Positions 7,420 to 16,858 of a stretch of DNA of 64,000 nt are shown piece by piece (within the stretch, counting starts at the first letter, position 1; each line of letters begins with the position of its first letter). Where the stretch lies: NCBI RefSeq assembly GCF_002850255.1, contig NZ_CP022522.1:2913125-2977124 (forward strand). Direction: 5' to 3'. The DNA comes from Pseudoalteromonas sp. NC201 (lineage in GTDB: Bacteria; Pseudomonadota; Gammaproteobacteria; Enterobacterales; Alteromonadaceae). The notes under the pieces were generated by a model. It saw nothing but the letters and a program-made list of their open reading frames with translations. It was not told where the DNA came from and searched no databases. The position numbers and the translations under genes are program-made.

Positions 7420-9693
7420 CTAAAAGCTATAGCGCATCCCTAATTGCCAATTGAACGGTTCGCCGTGCATTACATAGCCGTCCCAAGATGAAATACTGTT
7501 GTAGTAACTTTCATCCAGTAGGTTGTTGAAGTTAAGCGACACACTAAGCTGTTCACTCACTTCATATCTTGCCATTAAATTAAGTAACGCTCCGGAAGAT
7601 TGTGTGATCTTATACGCCTCGCTACCGCCGCCCGGCAATGGCCTTTGTGGTATTGCATAAAAGCTACCTTGCCAATTAATTCCAAGCCCCGCAGTCAAGC
7701 CGTCAACAAACTCGCTAAAGTCATAGGTGGTATACAGGTTTATGAGCTCTTTGGGCTGATCCGTTAACAGCTCTTTGCCATCTTTTGATTCAGTTTTGTG
7801 TTTTGATAGCCCTAAGCTGATATTCCACTGCTCATTGATAGAGCCTGTAAATTCAACTTCAAAGCCTTCTGTCGTATCGCCTTCACCGCGCTGAATATAT
7901 GGCCTATTGCCCTGCGGAGTTAGATAGCTGTCTGGGTAGTTTGGATCGACAATCGCAAGCCCATTTTCAACATTACGATACACCGCCGCCGTAAAGTTCA
8001 AGGTGTCATCAAGTAACTCACCTTTTACCCCGAGCTCATAGCTTTCGCCGGTGCTTGGGTCGAGCATTTTATCATTGATATCAAAGTAGGCTTGCGGCTG
8101 AAATGCCTCTGTGTAGCTCGCGTAAACACTATATTGCTCATTAATATCAACCACGAGCCCGGCATAAGGGGTGACTTCTGTATCCACCTTTTCATGATAG
8201 CGGTTACGAAGAAACTTACCGTTATTAGGATCATAAAGGTCAATATCGTACTCCCAATTGGTGATCCTAGCGCCAACAATAAGTTTAACATCATCATGCG
8301 GGTTAACACGCACGGCCACAAATCCACCATTAGAGTCTGTTACCGTCAAACTATCACGGCCTAAATCTTTAAATGGATAGCGCGGCACGTCACCTGTCCA
8401 ATCGTGAAAATTTAACCCTTCTAATGAAATAGTAGTCTGGTCGGCTTCATTACCAAATGACGTACGCTCCCGCTTGAATTGGTTATAGCTGAAAATGACA
8501 TCATGCGTACGACCAAATAACTCAACCGGGCCTTGGAGTGACAAGTCTATTGTCTTTTGTTCATCTTCGGAGCTACTTATTACAGCACTGTAACCGAATC
8601 CATTATCGCTGCTACCATCTGGGTTAATAGGCCCATCAGGATAAACGAAAAAGAGCTGCCCACCTTGCATCTCAATGGTATTGTATGTCGCGATGGCATG
8701 GAGTTGCCAATCGTTTTCAAACGCGTGATCAAGCCCAACAAAATAGGTGTATTCTTCGATTGGCCAGCTACTCCATTTTGCCGTCATCCCGGTGTCACCA
8801 CGGCGTCCCTGATAGCGACTACCATCAGCGTAAAAGTAAGGTTGAGAGTGGCTATTTATCGCCCCTTTTGAAGCAGTATCAGCATATTCCACACCGAGTC
8901 GCAATAAGGTGTAATCGGTCAGATCAGCCTCAACGGTAGAATATATAGACGTTTTCTCCTGGCTATAACGCTCAATGTAGGAATCTCTTTCATAATGTGC
9001 AGCAACAAAGCGGCCGCGAATACTGCCCTCTTGGTTTAACCCACTCGCCACATCCACCTCTGCGCGGTAATTATCCCAACTACCAGCCGAAACCGCCACA
9101 CTGCCCTTAAACTCATCGCTTGTTGCACGTTTTCTTACTAAGTTGACGGTCGCGGTTGGGTCACCAACGCCAGTTAATAAACCATTTGCACCACGTACAA
9201 TCTCAACACGCTCATAAGCAACCGCATCACCATTTACATTTGGTCTTCGGCCACCTGGGAACTGTTGCACACCGTCTATTTGGATTAAATTGACATCACC
9301 GCCACGTACAGAAAAACGTGTCCTATCAAGACTGGCTCCCCGCTTTGCATAAAAGCCCGTTGCATGTTCCAAGATCTCATCAATGTTAACCGTCTGCCAA
9401 TCTTGCATCATTTGATTTGTGATAACGGTCACCGCTTGAGGCGTCTCACGCTGTGATAAAATCATTTTTAATGCCGCTTTGTTCGAAGACTCGGTGTAAT
9501 TTTTTACACTCGTACCAGTCACATAAATATGCTCTAGTTCTTGAGCCCTACCATCACCCGCGGCATCAGCAGCTAACGTATCATCAGCAACTTCAGCGGC
9601 ATGTGCATTGCCGTGTAGTGAGAACAGCACAAAAGTGGCGCAAAGAGAGAGTTTTAAAGAATTATTTATTGTACGTGAAGATGAAGAGCACAT
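7420..9693 (-). CDS. TonB-dependent siderophore receptor
   Basis: Outer-membrane gated porin for ferric siderophores, energised by TonB/ExbBD. The 757 residues start with a signal peptide (ending about NAHAAEV). A TonB-box-like region and plug domain follow (QRETPQAVTVITNQMMQDW; RGGDVNLIQIDGVQQ; YERVEIVRGANGLLTGVGDP), of the FhuE/FpvA type. The 22-strand barrel ends in the classical Phe (GMRYSF). A Fur-box-like site lies 34 bases upstream of the ATG, so iron repression is likely. The gene stands alone, with its own terminator, between two inverted copies of the MITE-like repeat. The exact siderophore cannot be predicted. Confidence 0.93.
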   Translation of the reverse strand: MCSSSSRTINNSLKLSLCATFVLFSLHGNAHAAEVADDTLAADAAGDGRAQELEHIYVTGTSVKNYTESSNKAALKMILSQRETPQAVTVITNQMMQDWQTVNIDEILEHATGFYAKRGASLDRTRFSVRGGDVNLIQIDGVQQFPGGRRPNVNGDAVAYERVEIVRGANGLLTGVGDPTATVNLVRKRATSDEFKGSVAVSAGSWDNYRAEVDVASGLNQEGSIRGRFVAAHYERDSYIERYSQEKTSIYSTVEADLTDYTLLRLGVEYADTASKGAINSHSQPYFYADGSRYQGRRGDTGMTAKWSSWPIEEYTYFVGLDHAFENDWQLHAIATYNTIEMQGGQLFFVYPDGPINPDGSSDNGFGYSAVISSSEDEQKTIDLSLQGPVELFGRTHDVIFSYNQFKRERTSFGNEADQTTISLEGLNFHDWTGDVPRYPFKDLGRDSLTVTDSNGGFVAVRVNPHDDVKLIVGARITNWEYDIDLYDPNNGKFLRNRYHEKVDTEVTPYAGLVVDINEQYSVYASYTEAFQPQAYFDINDKMLDPSTGESYELGVKGELLDDTLNFTAAVYRNVENGLAIVDPNYPDSYLTPQGNRPYIQRGEGDTTEGFEVEFTGSINEQWNISLGLSKHKTESKDGKELLTDQPKELINLYTTYDFSEFVDGLTAGLGINWQGSFYAIPQRPLPGGGSEAYKITQSSGALLNLMARYEVSEQLSVSLNFNNLLDESYYNSISSWDGYVMHGEPFNWQLGMRYSF

Positions 9694-9726
9694 CGTTTTT
9701 CCCTAAATTAACTTCATTATGAAAAC

Positions 9727-9745
9727 GATAGTGATTATCATTTAT
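9727..9745 (-). promoter_or_regulatory. Fur box upstream of the siderophore receptor
   Basis: The 19-mer GATAGTGATTATCATTTAT matches 14 of 19 positions of the palindromic Fur consensus GATAATGATAATCATTATC. It lies 34 bases upstream of the receptor start codon. Iron-dependent repression by Fur is the expected regulation for this gene class. Confidence 0.75.
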
Positions 9746-9870
9746 ATTACCAACTCTTTCAAGTCCCTTTTTTAGTTATATGCCGTTATTTGAAGCGCAA
9801 TTCAAGTGTGGTAGTGACCAAAACTTATTAAGCTTTGCCGTTTACCTTTTGTTTTTACCCGCTACTATTT

Positions 9871-10065
9871 AACCTGAGCTGCGGATAATTAATGCCTTTC
9901 TAGCAGCCAGTTTTAGCGCTAACTGCGTTGAATTCACTTCCAATAGCCAGCTATTGGTGCGTAAATTCGCCTTGTTTTCCCTAAAACTCTCTGGCTAGAC
10001 AAGGAAAAACTAAGTTGTGCTTTAGAAACAATGAGTTGGAACATTCCTTATCCAAACCTCAGGTT
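9871..10065 (-). mobile_element. MITE-like repeat, copy B (inverted relative to copy A)
   Basis: A 195-bp element in the opposite orientation to copy A and very similar to it, with only scattered substitutions. It is flanked by ATTT on both sides (9867-9870 and 10066-10069), read as a 4-bp target duplication. It lies between the receptor promoter region and the 3' end of the rhodanese gene. With copy A it brackets the siderophore receptor as an inverted pair. Confidence 0.88.
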
Positions 10066-10089
10066 ATTTACTCAAAAAGTAGGGAGCCC

Positions 10090-10464
10090 CTATTTCTTCA
10101 CCACAGGTAAAGACTTCGCCAGCCACTTATTCATATCACCTTCTAGGTGTTTTAAGGTGTAGCCTTTTGGCGCTAGTGCCTCAATAAAGATGCCAGCCCT
10201 ACGCCCAGAGCGGCAGTACACAACGAGTGGTGTATCAGTCAATTTAGTCAGTTCTTCCTGATGCGTCTCAATCTCGTTAAAAGGAATGTTTATTGCCCCT
10301 TTGATATGTCCTGCGGCAAACTCTTCAGGGCTTCGTACGTCCACTATGGTGTAAGCGTCTGCTGACATTTGATTTACCATCAGTGCTTGCTGTGTGATCG
10401 TTTCCGATTGGGCATAGCAAATACTGCTAACAAACCACATAAAGCTAATAATCAGTTTTCTCAT
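10090..10464 (-). CDS. Periplasmic rhodanese-like sulfurtransferase
   Basis: Single-domain rhodanese of 124 residues with a signal peptide (hydrophobic core to about residue 18, ending SICYA), so it should act in the periplasm like PspE. Family marks are VDVRSPEEFAAGHIKGAINIP and the catalytic loop YCRSGRRAG with Cys84. It transfers sulfane sulfur in the general family reaction; the physiological acceptor is unknown. Its start overlaps the 3' end of the upstream gene by 4 bases, so the two are co-translated. Confidence 0.88.
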   Translation of the reverse strand: MRKLIISFMWFVSSICYAQSETITQQALMVNQMSADAYTIVDVRSPEEFAAGHIKGAINIPFNEIETHQEELTKLTDTPLVVYCRSGRRAGIFIEALAPKGYTLKHLEGDMNKWLAKSLPVVKK

Positions 10465-10949
10465 TTTTCAGTCTCCTTTTTGTACAATCCATCAAATACT
10501 ATTTGCCACTTTTCAGCCCCTTGCTTACTCAGCCAAACCTGACGTACCGTACCATCTGGGTTCGCAGTCCATGTTATCTTATCCGTCACCTTAATACCTG
10601 CTGCATTTTTCCTATCCCCTTGTAATACCATTTTCCCTTCATGAAACTCACCATCCAACCGCAACAACAGTCCGCTATTATCCACCCAAGTTTGATGCCA
10701 ACGATGAGTGGATGCATCATAAATATTTATACTCTCACCACGATACCCAAGTTCAGTGGTATAACTTTCTTTAATAACACAGCCATCATACTCACGGGTA
10801 ATGCGATTACGCCCAGACTCAAGGCCTCCTACACTCGTTACCGACCAATCTCCAAGCCAAAAATCAAACTGTCTAAATCCTTGATCTTCACATTTAGCTA
10901 AGCTATTACAGCTAAAAAACAAAATACTAATAACCAACCATACCTTCAT
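10461..10949 (-). CDS. Exported DUF1579-like protein of unknown function
   Basis: 162 residues with a signal peptide (MKVWLVISILFFSCNSLA). The FRQFDFWLGDWSV motif near the mature N-terminus and repeated beta-strand, Trp-rich segments (HRWHQTWVDNSGLLLRLDG, KITWTANPDGTVRQVW) resemble the lipocalin/DUF1579-type fold. Three cysteines are present after or at the end of the signal. It overlaps the rhodanese gene by 4 bases and is probably the first gene of a two-gene operon. The function is unknown. Confidence 0.7.
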   Translation of the reverse strand: MKVWLVISILFFSCNSLAKCEDQGFRQFDFWLGDWSVTSVGGLESGRNRITREYDGCVIKESYTTELGYRGESINIYDASTHRWHQTWVDNSGLLLRLDGEFHEGKMVLQGDRKNAAGIKVTDKITWTANPDGTVRQVWLSKQGAEKWQIVFDGLYKKETEK

Positions 10950-11062
10950 TTCACTGACTCCTTATATCCAACCTTGTTAGCTTAGCGGGGTTTAACCAAA
11001 CAGCTAAAGAAATCAGGAAATACTCCGATACAGTTAGAAATAGAGATAACAAGGATAACGTT

Positions 11063-11581
11063 ATGGAAATTCAAATGAAGCCACATCACTTTGCCGGCGC
11101 ACCAAACGCAAACAACGAAACACCTACTGCCACGAGTAATTCCACAGAAGAAACGGAAGAAAAACCTACAAATGAAGCCATATTGACTGAGTTTATGGAC
11201 AAACAGGCAAAGAAATACAAAGGTAACAACCCAAATTTTAAGCAACAATATGAAATGTTAGAGCAGTCAGAAGCCCTAATGAAAGAGCAAATCCAACATT
11301 TACAACAGCTTATTAGCGAGTTAAAAAAAACACCTCTACAACGAGCCATAAAAGTATCCACAGTAAGCGATGCTGATATCCCAACAACACAAGAAAATAT
11401 CCTGAGATATGAGCATACCGGCGCAAAACAGTATCGCGATAATGAAACAGAAAAAGAAATTGAGATTTTAACCCAACAACTTGATGAACTTAAATCACAG
11501 CATGCTGATATAAAGCAACAGATGATCCAAATGGTACTTGATGAAATGACTAGGCAACGAGATAAAAGGTATGAAGTCTAA
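11063..11581 (+). CDS. Coiled-coil protein of unknown function (paralogue of 17819-18361)
   Basis: 172 residues, highly charged and predicted to be mostly helical, with no signal peptide or membrane segment. Residues 50-90 and 125-170 have the heptad pattern of coiled coils. It shares a layout with the minus-strand protein ending at 17819: M-[ED]-IQ start, a low-complexity Thr/Glu or Gln/Ser linker, then KxNPxFKxxYExLE, a block ending xKxYRD, and a C-terminal helix with xQMxxMxLxE. A good ribosome-binding site (AAGGA) sits 9 bases before the ATG. No known family is recognised. Confidence 0.7.
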   Translation: MEIQMKPHHFAGAPNANNETPTATSNSTEETEEKPTNEAILTEFMDKQAKKYKGNNPNFKQQYEMLEQSEALMKEQIQHLQQLISELKKTPLQRAIKVSTVSDADIPTTQENILRYEHTGAKQYRDNETEKEIEILTQQLDELKSQHADIKQQMIQMVLDEMTRQRDKRYEV

Positions 11582-11996
11582 ATAGCTCAAATACTTCTAT
11601 TACTTCATAGCGAGTTAACGAAATCAATATTATGCAGTTTTTTACAACTTCAGTTTAGGGTGAATTTTAATTCACCTATAGACCACACTTCAACCTCATA
11701 ATTAAACACTATCCATAAAACCCCATAACACTAAGACTTTAAACAAAAAAACAAAGTAATTTAGCAAATTTTAAAAAAGCGTGCTTTTCGAAAATAAAAC
11801 CACTAAAAGAGAATAAAAAACCATATTAATTTTTCAATAAAAAACCACAATCCCAAAACACCAAATTTAATCAACAAATAATACAAACTGAAAACATTCG
11901 CAAAAAATATTTAATTACTAATACCACCCACTTTTCAAATACAATACCGCCCCTTCAAATATCAATCACCACTAATGGTTTCGTTGAGCTCCAATA
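11582..11996 (+). other. AT-rich intergenic region before the chemotaxis receptor
   Basis: 415 bases with no convincing gene. The plus strand is strikingly A-rich and G-poor from about 11690. A short perfect stem-loop, GGTGAATT-TT-AATTCACC (11659-11676), may mark the end of the upstream transcript. The promoter of the chemotaxis gene should lie here, but I cannot place it. Confidence 0.5.
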
Positions 11997-13625
11997 ATGC
12001 AGTTAAAAAAACTATCTATATCTAACCAAATAACGTTAAGTTTCACCTTACTTTTTGTCATTTTCATTAGCGTAGGCCTGATGAGCTACCAAGGAATGAA
12101 AGAAGTGAATGCCAATCTAAACTACATTGTCAGAACCAGCATTCCATCTATGGAAACCATTAAAGACATTAAAATTGACTTAGCAACCATACGTAAAGAT
12201 GAGTTTAGTACTGCATTAAACCCTGAAGACCCAGAGGTGCACAACTGGCTTGCTATTTTAAGAGATCTGAAGAAGTCATTGAATGACAAGATAGCATTTT
12301 ATCAATCATTGCCAGTCAGCAAAGAAGAAAAGGCACTGTTCAATGCGTTTATTACCGCTTGGCAGCGATACGTCAATGCGACTTATCATTACGAAAGCCT
12401 TATCCTAAGTGGCAACGCAAATGAAGCAAATCGTATTATTTTGGATAGCTATCCAGTGTTTGCCAACGCCATGTCTGAGCTTAGTGAACTGGAAGCATTA
12501 AATGATAGCAGTGTTGAAAATTCTGAGCGCTCGGCTATATCAGCAGTTAATAGCACCCTATTTACTTTAGCGATTTCTGGATTACTCGTTGCAGTAACCA
12601 TAGTCATTATCTGCATACTTTTGAGTAAAGCGATTAAGACACCGCTTGCTTTATCCGTGGATCTTGCGAGTAAGATAGCCCGTGGCGAGCTAAATCACGC
12701 AATTGCACTTGAAGATACAGGTAAGAACGAGCTCGGTTTATTGACCCAATCTTTAGAAAAAATGCGTTCACAGTTACACGCCTTGATCACCATGATCAAT
12801 GACTCAGCCATTCAATTAACTGCGGCAGTAGAAGAAGTAAATGCCATTTCTTACCAGAATGCACAAGGTATGAATGTACAGCAAAATGAGCTGCAATCCG
12901 TCGCATCCGCGATGACACAGATGCAAGCGGCGATTAGTGAAGTGGCTAAAAGTACAGAAATGGGCGCTGAATCAGCAAATCAGGCAAGTGAAAAAGCCAG
13001 AGAAGGCAGCGACGCACTTAAATCAAATATCAATCATATTTCAGACGTTGCACAAACAGTCACATCTGCAGGTGAACTTGCCAATAATCTCGAAAAAAAC
13101 TCACACAACATTAATGTGGTTGTTGACGTAATCAGAGAAATCGCGGAGCAAACGAATCTATTAGCATTAAATGCTGCTATTGAAGCTGCTCGTGCAGGTG
13201 CTCAGGGACGTGGTTTTGCTGTTGTTGCGGATGAAGTCCGCTCACTGGCCCAACGTACCCAAGATTCAACCACGCAAATTGTCGAAATTGTCAATGACCT
13301 ACAAACCAAGTCGAAGGAAACCGGCGTGGCAACCAAGAGCTGTGAGCAGGGTATTGCACTTTGCGTTGAGCAATCAGAAGTCGCCGGCAATATGATCCAT
13401 CAAATTGAATCTCAAATTGATAGCATCGCAGCCATGAGTACACAGATCGCGTCAGCTTGTCATCAGCAATCTGTGGTTTCAGAGGAGCTGAACAAAAATA
13501 TCGAGACTATCAATTACTCGGCTGTTGAAATGACCGAAGGCGCCAACCAAACCGCGACGGCGTGTAATGAAATGAGTAAACTTGCCCACGACTTAAAGTC
13601 GCAAGTCGACAAGTTTACGCTCTAA
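11997..13625 (+). CDS. Methyl-accepting chemotaxis protein
   Basis: Transmembrane chemoreceptor that signals through CheA/CheW. The 542 residues show TM1 at about 12-30, a periplasmic four-helix-bundle-type sensor of roughly 155 residues (rich in [26 protein letters not shown] helix), TM2 at about 188-210, a HAMP domain, and a long cytoplasmic coiled coil. The hairpin tip is essentially the universal one: [20 protein letters not shown] followed by [18 protein letters not shown]. There is no C-terminal CheR-docking pentapeptide. The ligand is unknown. The gene is alone on its strand and convergent with a serine hydrolase. Confidence 0.95.
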   Translation: MQLKKLSISNQITLSFTLLFVIFISVGLMSYQGMKEVNANLNYIVRTSIPSMETIKDIKIDLATIRKDEFSTALNPEDPEVHNWLAILRDLKKSLNDKIAFYQSLPVSKEEKALFNAFITAWQRYVNATYHYESLILSGNANEANRIILDSYPVFANAMSELSELEALNDSSVENSERSAISAVNSTLFTLAISGLLVAVTIVIICILLSKAIKTPLALSVDLASKIARGELNHAIALEDTGKNELGLLTQSLEKMRSQLHALITMINDSAIQLTAAVEEVNAISYQNAQGMNVQQNELQSVASAMTQMQAAISEVAKSTEMGAESANQASEKAREGSDALKSNINHISDVAQTVTSAGELANNLEKNSHNINVVVDVIREIAEQTNLLALNAAIEAARAGAQGRGFAVVADEVRSLAQRTQDSTTQIVEIVNDLQTKSKETGVATKSCEQGIALCVEQSEVAGNMIHQIESQIDSIAAMSTQIASACHQQSVVSEELNKNIETINYSAVEMTEGANQTATACNEMSKLAHDLKSQVDKFTL

Positions 13626-13646
13626 AATACCGCCATAATGGATAAA

Positions 13647-13678
13647 TAGCGCCTAAGCCTAGGTACGGCTAGGCGCTA
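13647..13678. terminator. Stem-loop between convergent genes
   Basis: TAGCGCCTA pairs with TAGGCGCTA around a loop that contains a second AGCC/GGCT pairing. It sits between two converging genes, so it may end transcription from one or both sides. There is no long T tract, so confidence as an intrinsic terminator is moderate. Confidence 0.5.
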
Positions 13679-13749
13679 TATAATTGAGGCACTCTATCAT
13701 CAAAAAAACAATGCTCGGTAACAGACATAGCAAAAGTTGATTGCAGCGC

Positions 13750-15177
13750 TCACTTTAGGACGGATTCTACAAATCTCTTAGCCGCCTCATGGTTACTATC
13801 TAGTTGCAATAGCTGCAGGTAAGTAACACGTGCATTGGTTTTATCTCCTTTAATAAGATACGCCTCAGCGAGACTGTCATAGGTATTCGCGCTTTTTGGG
13901 TGTGCCGCAACATTCAATTTGAAAAATTCAATTGCGGCGTCGTAATAACCGACTTCCAATAATTGATACCCAAAGCGATTTAGTTGGCGCTCACTTAATC
14001 CCTTCCCCGCACGAGTTTGGTGCTGATAACTTTTAATCGCAACTTCAACACCGTCAGATAAAATCGTTGCAAAAAGCAGCCGATATGGACTTAACTTGGG
14101 CGATGCTGCAGCTTTACCTGCAAGGATTTCAAGTATGCCATCAACCATCTGTGTCAATGGTGCGCCGCCTGTATTATCCAGTAAAATAATAACCGTTTTG
14201 TCCTCCAATACTCTTGCAATCTTTGCCCCAAACCCTGGGATTCCACCGCCATGGTGAACCAGCGTTTTAATTTGACTGTCATCTCCTTTGTTGGTGATTT
14301 CCCAGCCAAATCCGTAATTTCTGTGTTTGGAAGGGGTAAATAACAATCTCTTGATTTCAGGCGTTAATAGTTTATCTGTGTATAATGCACGCTCCCACTT
14401 ATACATATCTTGCACCGTTGAATACATTGCGCCCGCGGAAAAAGGCACTGTCATGTCAATAAAATCGGCATGTTTGAACCCCTTTAACGTGGTATCGTAA
14501 CCATTCGCTAGGCCCTTAATTACCTGCTTATGATCGGCAAATCCAGTTTCTTTCATATCTAGCGGTGCTAATATTTGCTTTTCAAGTAGTTGCCAGTAGC
14601 TGTTTCCACTCACAAGCTCAAGGATACGTCCAAGTATAGTGTAGCCGGCATTGCTGTAACGAAACGCAGAACCCGGCTCAAACAACAAGTCTCCTGAGCA
14701 AAAATGGTCGATAAACTCATCGCGATTATAAGGGTTGTGACTTTGCACCTGACGAAATTCGGGGTGTTGAAACACATCTGGTAAGCCTGACGTGTGATTA
14801 AGTAACTGCCTTATGGTAATTTGGCCTCCCGTATCCTTTCGGTATGTGGGTAAATAGCTGGAAATGTTGGCATCAAGCTCAATCTTTCCTTTCTCAACCT
14901 GTTGTAATACCAAAAGTGCCGTAAACTGCTTGGTCACTGATGCTAGCTTAAATTTAGTGTTGGGTTGATTTGCTATTTGCCACTCTACATTGGCAAATCC
15001 ATAACCTTGCTGCAGTAACACCTCAGATCCTCGAGCAACCAAAGCGGCACCATCAAACTCTTTAATTTGGTGATACTGCGCGATATAGTCATCTAGTTGT
15101 TTTTGCAGTTGAGTCGTCGCCTGAGCGGGCATAGAAAACAGGCATAAAAATAACAGTAAATGGGGTAATGCTTTCAT
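13750..15177 (-). CDS. Serine hydrolase, beta-lactamase/D-Ala-D-Ala peptidase family, with C-terminal TPR
   Basis: Exported penicillin-binding-protein-like serine hydrolase (PF00144 type). The 475 residues begin with a signal peptide (to about residue 20, SMPAQA). The catalytic motifs are SVTK (Ser80-Lys83), YSN (Tyr174-Asn176) and HHGGG near 300. After the hydrolase domain, about residues 400-475 form two TPR-like helical repeats (YYDAAIEFFKLNVAAHPKSANTYDSLAEAYLIKGDKTNARV), a common extension in marine and Bacteroidetes-like homologues. Members include esterases, D-amino-acid peptidases and beta-lactamase-like enzymes; the substrate is not predictable. It diverges from a TPR-containing regulator 138 bases away. 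Confidence 0.9.
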   Translation of the reverse strand: MKALPHLLLFLCLFSMPAQATTQLQKQLDDYIAQYHQIKEFDGAALVARGSEVLLQQGYGFANVEWQIANQPNTKFKLASVTKQFTALLVLQQVEKGKIELDANISSYLPTYRKDTGGQITIRQLLNHTSGLPDVFQHPEFRQVQSHNPYNRDEFIDHFCSGDLLFEPGSAFRYSNAGYTILGRILELVSGNSYWQLLEKQILAPLDMKETGFADHKQVIKGLANGYDTTLKGFKHADFIDMTVPFSAGAMYSTVQDMYKWERALYTDKLLTPEIKRLLFTPSKHRNYGFGWEITNKGDDSQIKTLVHHGGGIPGFGAKIARVLEDKTVIILLDNTGGAPLTQMVDGILEILAGKAAASPKLSPYRLLFATILSDGVEVAIKSYQHQTRAGKGLSERQLNRFGYQLLEVGYYDAAIEFFKLNVAAHPKSANTYDSLAEAYLIKGDKTNARVTYLQLLQLDSNHEAAKRFVESVLK

Positions 15178-15315
15178 GTAAATCCTTGTTTATTGTTATG
15201 ACGAGTCTTACTCTACGTGTCTAATGCTGGCTTGCCAGTGCGCTTTGGTGACATTGCGTGACAGAACAATTAAAAGCATTTAAATCAATAAAATAAAAAA
15301 TACAGGATTTATGAC

Positions 15316-16833
15316 TTGCAGTATCAGTTGAATCAAAAATGGGATTTTGATGTATCTTCTCGCACCATCAGTCATCGCGATGTATCTCATGTACTGACAC
15401 CGCTCGCACATAGATTGTTGCTGAACCTGATTGAGCATGCACCTCACCTTGTGAGCCACCAGCAATTAGAACAACAAGTTTGGCTTGGTCGAGTCGTGAC
15501 TCATGATGCGATTAAAAAACAAATAGCAAGGCTACGAAAGCTCCTTGAAGATGATGCCAATAAACCAGAATATATCGTGTCTGAACGCAGCTTCGGATAC
15601 CGCTTTAGCGCAACCGTTAATAAGATAAATCATGAACCGCAAGCGCCAGCAGTAAAGCGATTTACGACTCTAGCCGGCGGAAGTATCGGCCTAGCTCTGG
15701 CGTGTATAATCGGTATATATCACTCCCCTTTTACCTCACCATTTTCTTCAACAAGCTCTGACGCAACATTGAGCATCGCCCAGCAGCACTTTACCCGACA
15801 AACTTTAGAAGATAATTTACGGGCGATAGCGCTGTATCAGCAAAGCATCACAACATCACAAGACGTAGATGAGAGTTATAAGGGCTTGAGTCGAGCATTA
15901 TTGAGTGACTATAGCTTATATAATCAGGTTGCAGACGCGCTGACGAAAAGCCGGATCAATACAGAAAAAGCGCTGGATTTAACACCCGATAGTCCATCGG
16001 CAAATCTGCTTTTGGCTCAAGCACATACGCTTCAAGGGCATTACCATCAAGCACAACAACTTCTAAATGACACCATAGCGAATACACCTAATTGGCCTTT
16101 GTTAAAGTCACACCTAGCCGAGACCTATCTCTTGCAAGGCAACCCCATTGAAGCATACCCACTAGCACGCCAAGCTTATGAGGCTTCTCCCAGCGAGCCT
16201 AAGGTAGTTGCTAGCTACCTCCACTGCCTGCGCAAAATGCATATGGCCAACTGGTTTAACAAGGTACTTATCAACGCCAGCCCTGAAGTAAAGGGATCTC
16301 CTTGGATACAACTAGAACACGTCCAGTTTTTACAGCAACAAACGCAGCATAAAAAAGCCATCCAACACCTTAACTTATTAGCCAAAGCCGCGCCAAATAC
16401 TCAGACATTAAACTGGTTCGCAGCCCTTTCTTATCTAAGTAACAATCATCATGATAAAGCGACCAATGTTTTAGCGCTGACTGTTGAAAAGCACGGTAGA
16501 TATGCATTATTCAGTCAATTATACTTGTCATTTCTCACTGCTAAGCATCAATCAATAAGTAGATATACCGATGATATTGCCAACCAGATAAAGGCCGGCA
16601 ACCAAAACCCTGAATTGGTCTTTAGCCTCGGCCTCATCAGCCTTTACCATCAGCAAAATGACAAGGCTCAGGACTATTTCAAACAGGCTATTCAACAGGG
16701 ATTTAGTGACGAGTTTAGGTTTAAAGCATTACCTTTCAACATCACAGAAGATCAAGCTCATTTTGTAGATAACATTGTTGAGCAGCTTGCTCTGACTAAC
16801 TTAAAGAAAAGAATAAAGCGCACACCGAAGTAA
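15316..16833 (+). CDS. Membrane-bound winged-helix transcriptional regulator with TPR sensor domain (CadC/ToxR-like layout)
   Basis: 505 residues. An N-terminal OmpR-type winged helix occupies about 1-105 (LLNLIEHAPHLVSHQQLEQQVW; RKLLEDDANKPEYIVSERSFGYRF). A single membrane segment lies near 117-137 (GGSIGLALACIIGIY), followed by a periplasmic tail of about 350 residues made of TPR-like helical repeats. The chosen start is TTG at 15316 with AGGA 9 bases upstream; no in-frame ATG precedes the DNA-binding domain. It is divergent from the serine hydrolase, which is the obvious candidate target. A one-component membrane-spanning sensor is inferred from the architecture. Confidence 0.87.
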   Translation: MQYQLNQKWDFDVSSRTISHRDVSHVLTPLAHRLLLNLIEHAPHLVSHQQLEQQVWLGRVVTHDAIKKQIARLRKLLEDDANKPEYIVSERSFGYRFSATVNKINHEPQAPAVKRFTTLAGGSIGLALACIIGIYHSPFTSPFSSTSSDATLSIAQQHFTRQTLEDNLRAIALYQQSITTSQDVDESYKGLSRALLSDYSLYNQVADALTKSRINTEKALDLTPDSPSANLLLAQAHTLQGHYHQAQQLLNDTIANTPNWPLLKSHLAETYLLQGNPIEAYPLARQAYEASPSEPKVVASYLHCLRKMHMANWFNKVLINASPEVKGSPWIQLEHVQFLQQQTQHKKAIQHLNLLAKAAPNTQTLNWFAALSYLSNNHHDKATNVLALTVEKHGRYALFSQLYLSFLTAKHQSISRYTDDIANQIKAGNQNPELVFSLGLISLYHQQNDKAQDYFKQAIQQGFSDEFRFKALPFNITEDQAHFVDNIVEQLALTNLKKRIKRTPK

Positions 16834-16858
16834 TCACTGTGCGCTGTATGCCAATAAG

